A DNA stretch of 64,000 bases from Ovis canadensis (taxonomy: Eukaryota; Chordata; Mammalia; Artiodactyla; Bovidae), in NCBI RefSeq assembly GCF_042477335.2, contig NC_091255.1, positions 14,858,501 to 14,922,500 of the forward strand, given 5' to 3'. A program made the position numbers and the translations under genes. How positions within the stretch are numbered: position 1 is the first letter of the stretch; each line of letters starts with the position of its first letter. Of the stretch, positions 24,851 through 37,319 are shown in pieces. The notes beneath the pieces were generated by a model. The model did not search any database. It worked only from the letters and a program-made list of their open reading frames with translations, and was not told the DNA's origin.

Positions 24851-26778
24851 ACTGGCAGAAATGCAAAAAAGCAAAATGGCTATCTGGGGAGGCCTTATAA
24901 ATAGCTGTGAAAAGAAGAAAAGTGAAAAGCAAAGGAGAAAAGGAAAGATATAAGCATCTGAGTGCAAAGTTCCAAAGAACAGCAAGAAGAGATAAGAAAG
25001 CCTTCCTCAGCAATAAATGCAAAGAAATAGAGGAAAACAACAGAATGAGAAACACTAGAGATCTCTTCAAGAAAATTAGAGATACCAAGGGAACATTTCA
25101 TGCAAAGATGGGCTCAATAAAGGATAGAAATTGTATAGATCTAACAGAAGCAGAAGATATTAAGAAGAGGTGGCAAGAATACACAGAAGAACTGTACAAA
25201 AAGGATCTTCATGACCAAGATGATCACGATGGTGTGATCACTCATCTAGAGCCAGATAGCCTGGAATGTGAAGTCAAGTGGGCCTTAGAAAGCATCACTA
25301 CGAACAAAGCTAGTGGAGGTGATGGAATTCCAGTTGAGCTATTTCAAATCCTGAAAGATGATGCACTCAATATGCCAGCAAATGTGGAAAACTCAGCAGT
25401 GGCCACAGGATTGGAAAAGGTCAGCTTTCATTCCAATCCCAAAGAAAGGCAGTGCCAAAGAATGTCCAAACTACCACACAATTGCACTCATCTCACATGC
25501 TAGTAAAGCAATGGTCGAAATTCTCCAAGCCAGGCTTCAGCAATACATGAACCGTGAACTTCCAGATGTTCAAGCTAGTTTTAGAAAAGGCAGAGGAACC
25601 AGAGATCAAATTGCCAACATCCGCTGGATCATGGAAAAAGCAAGAGAGTTCCATAAAAACATCTATTTCTGCTTTATTGACTGTGCCAAAGCCTTTGACT
25701 GTGTAAATCACAATAAACTGTGGAAAATTCTGAAAGAGATGGGAATACCAGACCACCTGACCTGCCTCTTGAGAAACCTATATGCAGGTCAGGAAGCAAC
25801 AGTTAGAACTGGACATGGAACAACAGACTGGTTCCAAACAGGAAAAGGAGTACGTCAAGGCTGTATATTGTCACCCTGCTTATTTAACTTATATGAAGAG
25901 TACATCATGAGAAACGCTGAACTGGAAGAAACACAAGCTGGAATCGAGATTGCTGAGAGAAATATCAATAACCTCAGATATGCAGATGACACCACCCTTA
26001 TGGCAGAAATTGAAGAGGAACTTAAAAGCCTCTTGATGAAAGTGAAAGAGGAGAGTGAAAAAGTTGGCTTAAAGTTCAACATTCAGAAAATGAAGATCAT
26101 GGCATCTGGTCCCATCACTTCATGGGAAATAGATAGGGGAAACAGTGGAAACGTGAAAGACTTTATTTTGGGGGGCTCCAAAATCACTGCAGATGGTGAC
26201 TGTAGCCATGACATTAAAAGACGCTTACTCCTTGGAAGAAATGTTATGACCAACCTAGATAGCATATTGAAAAGCAGAGACATTACTTTGCCAACAAAGG
26301 TCCATCTAGTCAAGGCTATGGTTTTTCCTGTGGTCATGTATGGATGTGAGAGTTGAACTGTGAAGAAAGCTGAGCGCCGAAGAATTGATGCTTTTGAACT
26401 CTGGTGTTGGAGAAGACTCTTGAGAGTCCCTTGGACTGCAAGGAGATCCAACCAGTCCATTCTGAAGGAGATCAGCCCTGGGATTTCTTTGGAAGGAATG
26501 ATGCTAAAGCTGAAACTCCAGTACTTGGGCCACCTCATGCGAAGAGTTGACTCATTGGAAAAGACTCTGATGCTGGGAGGGATTGGGGGCAGGAGGAGAA
26601 GGGGACGACAGAGGATCAGATGGCTGGATGGCATCACTGACTCGATGGACATGAGTCTGAGTGAATTCCGGGAGTTGGAATGGACAGGGAGGCCTAGTGT
26701 GCTGTGATTCATGGGGTCGCAAAGAGTCGGACATGACTGAGCAACTGAAATGAACTGAACTGAACTGAACTGGCAGAA
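24851..26778 (+). mobile_element. BovB, 1.9-kb 5'-truncated copy with 10-bp duplication
   Basis: Sense BovB (24,861-26,768) between perfect copies of ACTGGCAGAA (24,851-24,860; 26,769-26,778). ORF2 is open in three pieces: 24,907-25,503, 25,358-26,356 and 26,360-26,707. The first and second are shifted by a 14-base loss near 25,365; the second and third are separated by one TGA at 26,354-26,356. The 332-codon piece carries FRKGRGTRDQIANI, CFIDCAKAFDCVNH and the intact YADD box (LRYADDTTLMAE). The endonuclease is missing. This is the best-preserved BovB RT in the window, still not a complete protein. Confidence 0.95.
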
Positions 26779-27212
26779 GAATTCAAAAGCCTTTTGTTAT
26801 GTATTTCTCTTTAGGAAGAACCAAAAACCTGCTCCGTGGCTGCTCTGTTGTTTCTTGCATGCTCCTTTTGTTTTGTTTCTTCTTCTTTCTCTCCTTTCCC
26901 TGATATGCAACTGATTCAGTCTGTCCTTTGGAACACAGGAAAGCTCAAAGGAGGATGAATGAGGCCTATTTCCTACAAACAAGGAACAGGGGACACAGAA
27001 AGATTTGGTAACCAGGAAGGGCTCATATAGTCCTGCTCCTTTTTAGTCTCTTACACAAATAATAGTAAAAAGCTATCTGAGTAAGTCACCTTAACTTATT
27101 CTATTTGCCAGGAACACAGGCACCCAACTGTTGTTTGATAACTAGAGACTTTGTATTATTGTATCCATTTCATAAATAGATTGTTTAAGTGAAAGCTGTA
27201 GGACCTCTGTTT
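26779..27212. other. No gene recognised
   Basis: About 430 bases of unassigned sequence. A 61-codon minus-strand frame here has no recognised domain. Confidence 0.4.
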
Positions 27213-27434
27213 CTGTATGTATGGTGCATGCATATTCAGTCGTGTCCAACTCTTTGCAACCCTATGGACTGTAGCCCACCAGACTCTCCTGTCCGTGAAA
27301 TTACCCAGGTAGGAATACTGGAGTGGGTTGCCATTTCCTCCTCCAAGGTATCTACCCAATCGAGGAATCAAGTCTGTGTTTCCTGCATTGGCAGGCAGAT
27401 ACTGCACCACTGAACCACGGGGAAGCCTGTATGT
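27213..27434 (-). mobile_element. Bov-tA SINE with 8-bp duplication
   Basis: Antisense Bov-tA (27,221-27,426) with CTGTATGT on both sides (27,213-27,220; 27,427-27,434). The head reads CACTGAACCACGGGGAAGC. Confidence 0.88.
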
Positions 27435-27457
27435 TTATATATGTCTGTATATGTAAA

Positions 27458-30400
27458 CCACAATCACAGAAAACTAACCAAACTGATCAAATGGATCATA
27501 GACTTGTCTGACTCAATGAAACTATGAGCCATGACATGTAGGGTCAGCCAAGACGGATGGGTCATGGTGGAGAGTTCCGACAAAATGTTGTCCACTGGAG
27601 AAGGGCATGGCAAACCACTTCAGTATTCTTACTTTGAGAAGCCCATGAACAGTATGAAAAGACAAAAAGATAGGACAATGAAAGATGAACTTTCCAGGTC
27701 AGTAGGTGCCCAATATGCTACTGGAGATCAGTGGAGAAATAACTCCAGAAAGAATGAAGAGACGTAGCCAAAGCAAAAACAACACCCAGCTGTGGATGTG
27801 ACTGGAGATAGAAGTAAAGTCTGATGCTGTAAAGAGCAATATTGCATAGGAACCTGGAGTGTCAGGTCCATGAATCAGAGCAAGTTGGAATTGGCCAAAC
27901 AGGAGGTGGAAAGAGTGAACATTGACATTTTAGGAATCAGTGAACTAAAATGGACTGGAAAGGGAGAATTTGACTCAGATGACCATTATATCTACTACTG
28001 TGGGCAAGAATCCCTTAGAAGAAATGGAGTAGCCATCATGGTCAACAAAACAGTCTAAAATGCAGTACTTGGATGTAATTTCAAAAATGACACAATGACC
28101 TCTGTTCATTTCCAAGGCAAACCATTTGTATATCATGGTAATCCAAGTCTATGTTCCAACCAGTAATGCTGAAGAAGCTGAAGTTGAATGGTTCTATGCA
28201 GTCCTACAAGACCTTCTAGAACTAACACCCTCAAAAAATGTCCTTTTCATTATAGGGGACTGGAATGCAAAAGTAGAAAGTCAAGAGATACCTGGAGTAA
28301 CAGGCAAATTTGGCCTTGGAGTACAAGATGAAGCAGGGCAAAGGCTAACAGAGGTTTGCCAAGAGAATTCACTGGCTATAACAAACTCTCTCTTCCAACA
28401 GCTCAAGAGAAGACTCTACACCTGGACATCACAAGATGGTCAATACCCAAATCAGATTGATTATATTCTTTGCAGCCAAAGATGGAGAAGCTCTATACAG
28501 TCAGCAAAAACAAGATCAGGAGCTGACTGTGGCTCAGATCATGAACTCCTTATTGCCAAATTCATACTGAAATTGAAGAAAGTAGGTATGACCTAAAACA
28601 AATCCCTTATGATTATACATTGGAAGTGAGAAATATATTCAAGGTATTTATTAGATCTGATAGAACTATGGATGAAGGTTTGTGACATTGTACAGGAGAC
28701 TGGGATCAAGACCATCCCCAAGAAAAAGAAATGCAAAAAGGCAAAATGATTGTCTGAAGAGGCCTTACAAATAGCTGTGAAAAGAAGAGAAGCAACAGGT
28801 AAAGGAGAAAAGGAAATATATACCCCTTGGAATGCAGAGTTCCAACGAATAGCAAGGAGAGATAAAAAAGCTTTCCTTCAGTGATCAATGCAAAGAAATA
28901 GATGAAACAATAGAATGGGAAAGACTAGAGCTCTCGTCAAGAAAATTGGAAATATCAAAGGATATTTTGCCTTTTTGCATTTCTTGCAAAGATGGGTTCA
29001 ATAAAGGACAAAAATGGCATGGACCAAGAAGAAGCAGAAGATATTAAGAAGAGGTGGCAAGAATACACAGAAGAACTATACAGAAAAGATCTTCATGACC
29101 CAGATAATCACCATGGTGTGATCACTAACCTAGCACCAGACATCCTGGAATGGGAGGTCAAATGAGCTGTACGAACAAGGCTAGAGGAGATGCTGGAATT
29201 CCAGTTCAGCAATTTCAAATCCTAGAAGATGATGTTGTGAAAATGCTGCACTCAATATACCAGCAAATTTGGAAAACTCAGCAGTGGCCACAGGATTGAA
29301 AAAGTTCAGTTTTCATTCCAATCACAAAGAAAGGCAATGCCAAGGAATGTTCAAACTACCACGCAGTTGCACTCATCTCACACATTGGCAAAGTGTTGCT
29401 CAAAATTCTCCAAGCCAGGCTTCAACAATATGGGAGCCATGAGCTTCCAGATGTACAAGCTGGATTTAGAAAAGGCAGAGGAACCAGAGATCAAATTGCC
29501 AATATTTGTTGGATCATCAAAAAAACAAGAGAGTTCCAGAAAAACATCTACTTCTGTTTTGTTGACTACGCTAAAGCCTTTGACTGTGTGGATCACAACA
29601 TTCTGTGAAAAATTCTTCAAGAGATTGGAATACCAGATCACCTTACCTGCCTCCTGAGAAATCTGTATGCAGGTCAGGAAGCAATAGTTAGAACTGGATG
29701 TGAAACAACAGACTGGTTCCAAATTGGGAAAGGAGTACATCAAGGCTGTATATTGTGACCCTGTTTATTTCACTTCTGTGCAGAGTACATCATGTGAAAT
29801 GTCAGGTTGGATGAAGCACAAGCAGGAATCAAGATGGCCGGGAGAAATATCAATACTCTCAGATAAACAGATGACACCACCTTTATGGCAGAAAGTGAAG
29901 AACTAAAGAGACTCTTGATGAAAGTGAAAGAGGAGAAGTGAAAAAGTTGGCTTAAAACTCAATATTCAGAAAACTAAGATCATGGCATCTAGTCCCATCA
30001 CTTAATGGCACATAGATGGGGAAACAATGGAAACAGTGACAAACTTTATTTATTTATTTTGGCTCCAAAATCAGGGCAGATGGTGACCGCAGCCATGAAA
30101 TTAAAAGATGCTTGCTCCTTGGGGAAAAAAGCTATGACCAACCTAGACAACATATTGAAAAGCAGAGACATTACCTTGCTGACAAAGGTCCATCAAGTCA
30201 AGGCTATGGTTTTTCCAGTAGTCATGTATGGATGTGAGAGTTGGACTATAAAGAAAGCTGAGCACTGAAGAATAGATGGTTTTGAACTGTGGTTTTGGAG
30301 AAGACTCTTGGGAGTCACTTGGACTGCAAGGAGATCAAATAAGTCAATCCTAAAGGAAATCAGTCCTTAATAGTCACTGGCAGGACTCCTAATGAAGCTG

Positions 30401-30639
30401 AAACTCCACTACTTACCTGATGCAAAGAACTGACTCATTGGAAAAGACCATGATACTGAGAATGATTGAAGGCAGGAGAAGAGCATGACAGAAGATGAGA
30501 TGGTAGGGTGGGATCACTGACTCAATGGGTATGAGTTTGAGTAAGCTTGGGAGTTGGTGATGGACAGCGAAGCCTAGTGTGCTGCAGTCCATGGGGTTGC
30601 AAAGAGTAGTACACAACTGAGCGACTGAACTTAACTGAT
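27458..30639 (+). mobile_element. BovB, nearly full-length but decayed
   Basis: About 3.18 kb of sense BovB. The 5' region runs to about 27,840 (GACTCAATGAAACTATGAGCC). The apurinic-type endonuclease follows at about 27,870-28,600, with ISELKWTG (catalytic Glu), GDWNAKV and SDHELL (Asp-His). RT follows at about 28,900-30,000 and the 3' end lies at 30,639. BovB nicks its target with the endonuclease and copies its RNA there. Here the endonuclease is split by a TAA near 28,058 and a frameshift. The RT has several stops, and the YADD site is destroyed (CTCAGATAAACAGATGAC near 29,857, a stop in place of Tyr). A TTTATTTATTTATTT insertion lies near 30,045. Confidence 0.93.
27870..28596 (+). pseudogene. 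BovB endonuclease domain remnant
   Basis: Two open pieces (27,870-28,058 and 28,126-28,596) hold the exonuclease-endonuclease-phosphatase fold of BovB ORF2. ELKWTG carries the metal-binding Glu, GDWNAKV the Asp and Asn, and GSDHELL the Asp-His pair. All of these key residues are still present, but the pieces are in separate frames, so no full domain can be translated. This is the most complete endonuclease in the window. Confidence 0.88.
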
Positions 30640-30641
30640 AT

Positions 30642-30883
30642 ATGTATACTCTATGTGCGTCCTCAGTCACTTCAGTCATGTCTGACTCTTTGCGACCCCA
30701 TGGATTGTAGCCCACCCGATTCCTCTGTCTGTAGGATTCTCCAGGCAAGAATACTGGAGTGGGTTGCCATTTCCTCCTTCAGAATATCTTCCCAACCCAG
30801 GCACTGAGCTTGCATTTCTCATATCCCTTGCATTGGCAGGCAGGTTCTTTACCACTAGCTCCATCTAAGGAGCCATGTATACT
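30642..30883 (-). mobile_element. Bov-tA SINE with 9-bp duplication
   Basis: Antisense Bov-tA (about 30,651-30,874) flanked by ATGTATACT (30,642-30,650; 30,875-30,883). It inserted a few bases from the BovB 3' end. Confidence 0.9.
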
Positions 30884-31569
30884 ATAGATTTGTGATTTTT
30901 TTGTGCTTTTGCTTCTGAATAGCATTACCAAGATTATTAATATTTCCTAAAAGTTCTATTTTATTGACTAAAGACAAACAAGCATTATATAAATCAAGTA
31001 TATGCTCAGAAATACAGACACTAATCCAAATATTTTCCAAGTTATTTTGATCTAAGATAATTTTAATAAATTAAAGATATCTTATATTTATTGGTTTAAT
31101 TAAAACAGGTGTGTCTTTAGAGTTGTCAGCATTAAATACAGTACATTTTTACCTGTGTTTACAAAAAGTCAAATAAGTTCATGATAGCTCAAGCAAGAGA
31201 ATTCGTCAGCCAGAAAGATTACTTAAGATAACAGTTAGCTGTTTAAGGTGTCATGAAATTTTCATGACTAATCTAAACACACATGTAAAGATGAAGGAAG
31301 CTAAATAAATATGAGATAAAATTTGCAATAAAATTTTCAACAAGTTATGTTTTATGCTATATCTACTTACAAAGAGTCTCCAAAATGATTTTAGGACTTC
31401 TTAGCCTACATAATCATATGAGACAATTTCTTGCTATAAATCTTGAATTTGGACAGAAATCTGACAAAACATGGGAAGATTTCCTTAGAAAATTGGGAGG
31501 TAAAGGAATAGCTTGAGGCAAAGCATAGAGGTAGGGAGCCTGGGAGGCAGGAAGATGTTTGCAGTTGGG

Positions 31570-31670
31570 AGCAAAAGCTATAGACATTTACTAACCACTT
31601 CCTAAATGCCAGGCACAGGATCAGCAATTTCACAGACATTAGATAATTTCATCCTTACACTTATATACAT
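31570..31670 (-). repeat. MIR SINE fragment
   Basis: ACATTTACTAACCACTTCC, AAATGCCAGGCACAGGATC and ATTTCATCCTTACAC follow the antisense MIR 3' half. Confidence 0.65.
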
Positions 31671-32129
31671 ATAAAGATTCCTAGAGAGCATAGAATTTTG
31701 CCTAGTTACCAGCTATACACTCAATATAGGGAACACACAAAATACTGAAACTCTATGCTGAGGAATAAATAAAATAATGGGGAAGTAGTATCTCTAAAAC
31801 CCTGGGAAGACAGTTCGACTCTATGGCAGAAAGATGGGTAAAAAATATACACTTAATCTTATTTTCCACTTTATCCTCATCAGAAGGATGAATTTTGAGA
31901 ACAAATAAATGTTGGGGCTAGAATTGTTTTGGCTTGCAGAGTTTTTGTTTTGTTTGCTTTATTTTATAACTTAAAATTGTATTTGTTTATTTTTGCCTTT
32001 CCATTCTGATTCAACACTTTTGGAGGACTTATACTGACTGTCTAGAAGTCCACACGAGAGAGAGAGAGGCAGGAGGCAGAGCAGGATAAGGAAAGCAGAG
32101 CTTTTCATTCACAGGCATGGATCCTGGAA

Positions 32130-32132
<3 letters not shown>

Positions 32133-32160
<28 letters not shown>
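32133..32160. repeat. Poly(A) tract of 28 bases
   Basis: An uninterrupted run of A. No recognisable retroposed body precedes it, so it may be the tail of an unrecognised retrocopy or a simple-repeat expansion. Confidence 0.95.
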
Positions 32161-32167
<7 letters not shown>

Positions 32168-33007
32168 CCCTCAGGGACAGATATAGAGGCTGGTGGGGGT
32201 GGGGGCAGCCACCAATCCCATTTTCTCCTCTATATTTTATTTGATTCCTCTCTAGTGGTTCATAAACTGAGAAACAGCCAATGGAAACAAAACAAGAGAA
32301 AAACAGTACTTGGAGCTCAGTGAAGGACACACAGCAACTTCTGTTCTATGCCAAACAGCTTAGGAGAGACTGGGTCTGTTTTTAGTGGTCAGGTATTCTG
32401 CTCCCTTAATTTTCCAAGGGATAGGGTATAATAGTTTTTCCAGGGACAGTAAGTATTATTTCAGGTCAGTGTTGAATCATTGCTGGATTGCTGAAAGCCC
32501 CCAAGTAGGAGTTCTCACTCCACTACACTGTGTGGCTCCTGCTGGCTTCCAGCTACTTCAGGCTCTTGTAAATACCATTTGTTTTCCATCACAAGCTAGG
32601 AAATAGGCCTGGGCAGCCAAGGTGCTGGGTCTCTGGAGAGGGGGTTCAGGGAGCCCGTTTCCTCACATCTCATTTTAGTTTGCAACTTGCTGGTGGGGTT
32701 GAGTAATCACTGAAGTTCTGTGTCTTCACATCCTATTCTGTTCCACTAACTTATGAAACAGCCAGTGACCTGCTGGATCAACCAGATGTTTCCTGAGCAG
32801 AGAGAGCACACACAAAATCTTGCGAGAGGGAGGGCTGGCGGGCACTCACCCCTCTGACATCACTGGGTGAGGTAGCCTATGGGGAATTTCAAAGCAGAGC
32901 ATCCTGGCCAGGGATGAGCTCAGCTGGCCGCTCTGCGCTGAAATTAACTGACCCAGACAACTAGGGAGAAGGAATCAGCAATTTAAGTGTGTTTATTCTC
33001 CAGGAGT

Positions 33008-33176
33008 GGCTTCCCAGGTGGCGCTAGTAGTAAGCAACCCAATTGCCAAAGCTGGAGACAAAAGAGACACGGATCCAGTGTTCTTGCCTGGAGAATCCCA
33101 TGGACAGAGGAGCCTGGAGGGCTGCACTCCATGGAGTCACAAAAGAGTGGGACACGATTGAGGCGACTTACAATGC
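33008..33176 (+). mobile_element. Bov-tA SINE
   Basis: Sense Bov-tA starting GGCTTCCCAGGTGGCGCTAG and ending GACACGATTGAGGCGACTTA. About 40 bases of the middle are missing compared with other copies here. Confidence 0.87.
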
Positions 33177-33582
33177 ACACGTGTGGTTTCCAGGAGTTAG
33201 ACCCTGCAAACCCTGTATATCCTAGGGCTCTTGGAGACTTTCTGCATGGCTCCCCATGCACAGACAGGAAAAAAATCTCACCATACTGCTTCTCATTCCA
33301 TCTCCTTGTTCCCTTGACTTTGTCTGAGGCAGAAGAGGCACAAATTCAACTAATTACAAAACAATAATTAATAATTATTAATAATAAATCAGCTAATCCT
33401 TCCTGCCAAAACATAGAGGAGCTCAAATCCTAAAAAAAATATCTGATTTCAAGTTATCTCCCTATAGATCACTAACTTGTCAAATTCAGGGTGTTAAGAA
33501 CTAGCAAAATGATATACTTTTTAAATATAGGAAATAAAGACATGGAATGGCCAGTTTTCCCTTAGTTGTTTTTGTTCACCAT
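33177..33582. other. No gene recognised
   Basis: About 400 bases with a TAA/ATT-rich run at about 33,358-33,390. No element could be assigned. Confidence 0.4.
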
Positions 33583-36500
33583 TAAGTAGTGTTCTAGTCT
33601 TTGAGACTCCATGAACTGCAGCATACCAGGCTCCCCCATCCTTCACTATCCCCCAGAGTTTGCTCAAATTAATGTCCACTGAGTCCACGATGCTATCCAA
33701 CCATCACAGTCTCTGCTGCCCTTTTCTCCTCCTGCCCTCAATCTTTCCCAGCATGAGAGTCTTTTCCATTGAGGCAGTACTTCACATTAGGTGCCCAAAA
33801 GTATTGGAGCTTCAACTTCACATCAGTTCTTCCAATGAATATTCAGGACTGATTTTCTTTAGGATTGACTGGTTTGACCTCCTTGCAGGCCAAGGAACTC
33901 TCAAGAGTCTTTTCCAGCACCACAGTTTGAAAGCATGGATTTTTTGGCACTCAGCCTTCTTTATTGTCCAACTCTCACATCCATACATGACTACCGGCAA
34001 AACAATAGCTTTGACTATACGGACTCTGTCAGTAAAGTGATGTCTTTGTTTTGTAACATGCTGTCTAGGTTTGTCAAGCTTTCCTTCCAAGGAGCAAGCG
34101 TCTTTTATTTTCACGTCTGAAGACACCATCCACAGTGCTTTTGGAGTTCAAGAAAATAAACTTTATTACTGTTTCCACTTTCCCCTTTTATTTGCCATGA
34201 AATGATGAGACTAGAAGCCATGATCTTAGGTTTTTGAATGTTGAATTTTAAGCCAGCTTGTTCACTCTCCTCTTTCACCCTCATCAAGAGGCTCTTTATT
34301 ACCTCTTCACTTTCTGCCATTAGAGTAGTATTATCTACATATCTGAGGTTGTGGACATTTCTCTCAGCAATCTTGATTCCAACTTGTGATTCCAGCCCAG
34401 CATTTTGCATGATATACTCTGCATATAAATTAAATAAACATGGTGACAATATACAGCTTTGATGTACTCCTTTCCTAGTTTTGAACTCGTGAGTTGTTCC
34501 ATGGAAGGTTCTAGCTGTTGCTTCTTGACCCTTATACAGATTTCTCAGGAGACAGGTAAGGTGGTCTGGTATTCCTTTCTCTTTGAGAACTTTCTGCAGT
34601 TTGTTGTGATCCACACAAAGGCTTTAGCATAGTCAGTGAAGCAGAAGTAGATATTTTTCTGGAATCCCCTTGGTTTCTCTAAGATCCAACAAATATTGGC
34701 AATTTGATCTCTGATTCTTTTGTCTATTCTAAACCCAGATTGTACATTTGGAAGTTCTCAGTTTACTTACTGCTCTAATATAACTATTAAAAAGCAGAGA
34801 TATTGCTTTGTCAACAAAGGTCTGTCCAGTTAAGACTATGGCTTTTCCAGCAGTCGTGTATGGATGTGAGAGTTAGACTAAAAAGAAAGCTGAGTGCCAA
34901 AGAATTGATGCTTTTGAACTATGGTGTTGGAGAAGACTCTTGAAGGAGATCAAACCAGTCCATCCTAAAGGAAATCCGTCCTGAATGTTCATTGGAAGGA
35001 CTGATGCTGAAGCTGAAACTCCAATACTTTGGCCACCTGGTGTGAAGAACTGACTCATTTGAAAAGATCCTGATGCTGGGAAAGATTGAAGGCAAGAGGA
35101 GAAGGGGACAACAGAGGATGAGATAGTTGGATGGCATCACTGACTCAATGGACATGAGTTTGAGTAAAGTCTGGGAGTTGGTGATGGACAGAGAAGCCAT
35201 CACCTGGCATGCTGCAGTCCATAGGATCACAAAGAGTTGGACACAACTGATTGACTGAACTGAACTAGTCTAACTTGAAGAATTTTGAGCATAACCTTAC
35301 TAGCATGAGAAATGAGTATAATTGTATGGTACTTTGAACATTCTTTGGCATTCCCCTTCTTTGGGATTGGAAAGAAAACATTTGTTCTGGTCCTGTGGCC
35401 ACTGCTGAGTTTTCCAAATTTGCTGACATGTTGAATGCAGCACTGTAACAGCATCATCTTTGGAAATTTTAAGATGTTCAGCTGGAATTCCATTGCTTCT
35501 ACTAGCTTTATTTGTAGTAACGCTTCCAAAGGCCAACTTCACTTCACACTCCAGGATGTCTGGTTCTAGGTGAGTGACTACACCATCATGGTTATCTGGG
35601 TCATTAAGAAGTTATTTTGCATAGTTATTCAGTGTAGTCTTGCCACCTCCTCTTAATCTCATCTGCTTCTGTTAGGCTTTTGCTGTTTCTGTCCTTTATT
35701 GTGTCCAGCCTTGCATGAAATGTTCCCTTGGGATCTCCAGTTTTCCGGAAGAGTTCTCTAGTATTTCTCTTTCTATTGTTTTCCTCTACTTCTTTGCATT
35801 GCTCATTTAAGAAGGTCTTCTTATCTCTCCTTGCTATTCTCTGGAACTCTTGTGTTCAGTTGGGTATATCTTTCCCTTTCTCTTTTCCTTTTTGCTTCTC
35901 TACTGTCTTCAGCTATTTGTAAAGCTTACTCAGACAACCACTTTGCCTTGTAGCATTTGTTTTTTCTTTAGGATTGTTTTGATCACTGCCTCCTGTACAA
36001 TGTTACAAACCTCTGTCCATAGTTCTTCAGGCACTCTGTCTACCAGATCTAATCCCTCAAATCTATTCACTACCTCTACTCTATAATCATAAAGGATTTT
36101 ATTTAGTTCATACCTGAATGGCCAGTGGTTTCCCTGTGTTCTTCAATTGAAGCCTAAATTTTGCAATAAGGAGTTCATCATCTAAGCCACAGTTAGCCCA
36201 AGGTCTTTTTGTTTTTTGCTGACTGTATAGAGATTCTCCATCTTTGACTGCAAAGAATATAATCAACCTGATGTCGATATTGACCATTTTGTGATGTCTG
36301 TGTATAGAGTAGTCTCTTGTGTTGCTGGAAGAGGGTGTTTGCTATGACCAGTGTGTTCTCTTGACAAAAGTCTGTTAGCCTTTGCCCTGCTTCATTGTTT
36401 AATCCAAGACCAAACTTGCCCGTTACTCCAGGTTATCTCTTGACTTCCTACTTTTGCATTCCAAGCCCATATGATGAAAAGGACATCTTTTGTTGGTGTT

Positions 36501-37236
36501 AGTTCTAGAAGGTGTTTTAGGTTAGCATAGAACCATTCAAGTTCAGCTTCTTCAGCATTAGTGGTTGGGGCATAGACTTGGATTACTGTGATGTTGAATG
36601 AGTTGCTTTGGAAATGAGCAGAGACCATTCTGTCATTTTTGAGACTGCAGCCAAGTACTGCATTTTGAGCTCTTCTTTTGACTATGAAGGTTACTCTATT
36701 TCTTCTACGGGACTCTTGCCCACAGTAGTAGGTTTAGTGGTAATATGAATTAAGTTTTAGTTCACTGATTCCTAAGATGTTGATGTTCACTCTTGCCATC
36801 TCCTGCTTGACCATGTCTTGATTTATGGACCTAGCATTCCAGGTTCCTATGCAGTATTGTTGTCTAAAGCATCAGACTTTGCTTTCACCACCAGACACAT
36901 CCACACTGATCATCGTTTCTGCTTTGGCCCAGCCACTTCATTCTTTCTGGAGTTGTTAATAATTATCCTCCACTCTTCCCCAGTAACAAGCATACTGGAC
37001 ACCTTCCAACTTGTGGGGCTCATTTTCCAGTGCTATATCTTTTTGCTTTTTCATACCATCCATGGGGTTCTCAGGGCAAGAATACTAGAGTGGTTTGCCA
37101 TTTCCTCCTCCACTGGACCACATTTTGTCAGAATTCTTCACTATTGCCATCTGTCTTGGGTAGCCCTGCACAACATCACTCATGGCTTCTTTGAGTTTTG
37201 CAAGCCCCTTCGCCACAATAAATCTGTGATCCCCTT
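33583..37236 (-). mobile_element. BovB, nearly full-length antisense copy split by another BovB
   Basis: Two parts, 33,583-34,773 (3' half) and 35,267-37,236 (5' half), join into about 3.16 kb of BovB. The right end is the 5' terminus (revcomp begins near GGGGATCACAGATTTATTG). The endonuclease lies at about 35,900-36,830. Minus-strand codons read GISEL-, VIQVYAPTTNAEEAELEWFY and WAWNAKVG, where the usual GDWNAK is changed to WAWNAK so the catalytic Asp is lost. The RT half has FKTRKGVHQSCILSPCLFN-type codons and a YVDN in place of YADD (LRYVDNTTLMAE). Both catalytic centres are thus dead. Confidence 0.92.
34774..35266 (+). mobile_element. BovB 3' fragment nested inside antisense BovB
   Basis: A sense BovB from about CTATTAAAAAGCAGAGATATT to the ACTGAACTGAACT end, lying between the halves of the older antisense copy. 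Its last ~470 bases are complementary to about 33,600-34,060 of the host copy, so the pair is an inverted repeat with a spacer of about 0.7 kb. Near 34,945 the sequence has a small deletion after GAAGACTCTTGA. Confidence 0.9.
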
Positions 37237-37319
37237 ATAAAGGTCACTAAAAGTAACTAGAAACAAACAAATAAATGAATATAATGAATGTACTATTTGC
37301 TATCACTGTGATCTCATTG

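Larger units (their letters stand above)
30884..33007. other. AT-rich unassigned region with old repeat traces
   Basis: About 2.1 kb. A probable antisense MIR lies at 31,570-31,670 and a (GA)n run at about 32,055-32,067. A pure A run lies at 32,133-32,160. I see no supported exon; short frames on both strands are not conserved in any way I can detect. Confidence 0.45.

Noticed and set aside
26083-26712. A 209-codon minus-strand frame
   Set aside because: It is the antisense of BovB ORF2. The same antisense frame appears in most BovB copies here and reflects base composition.
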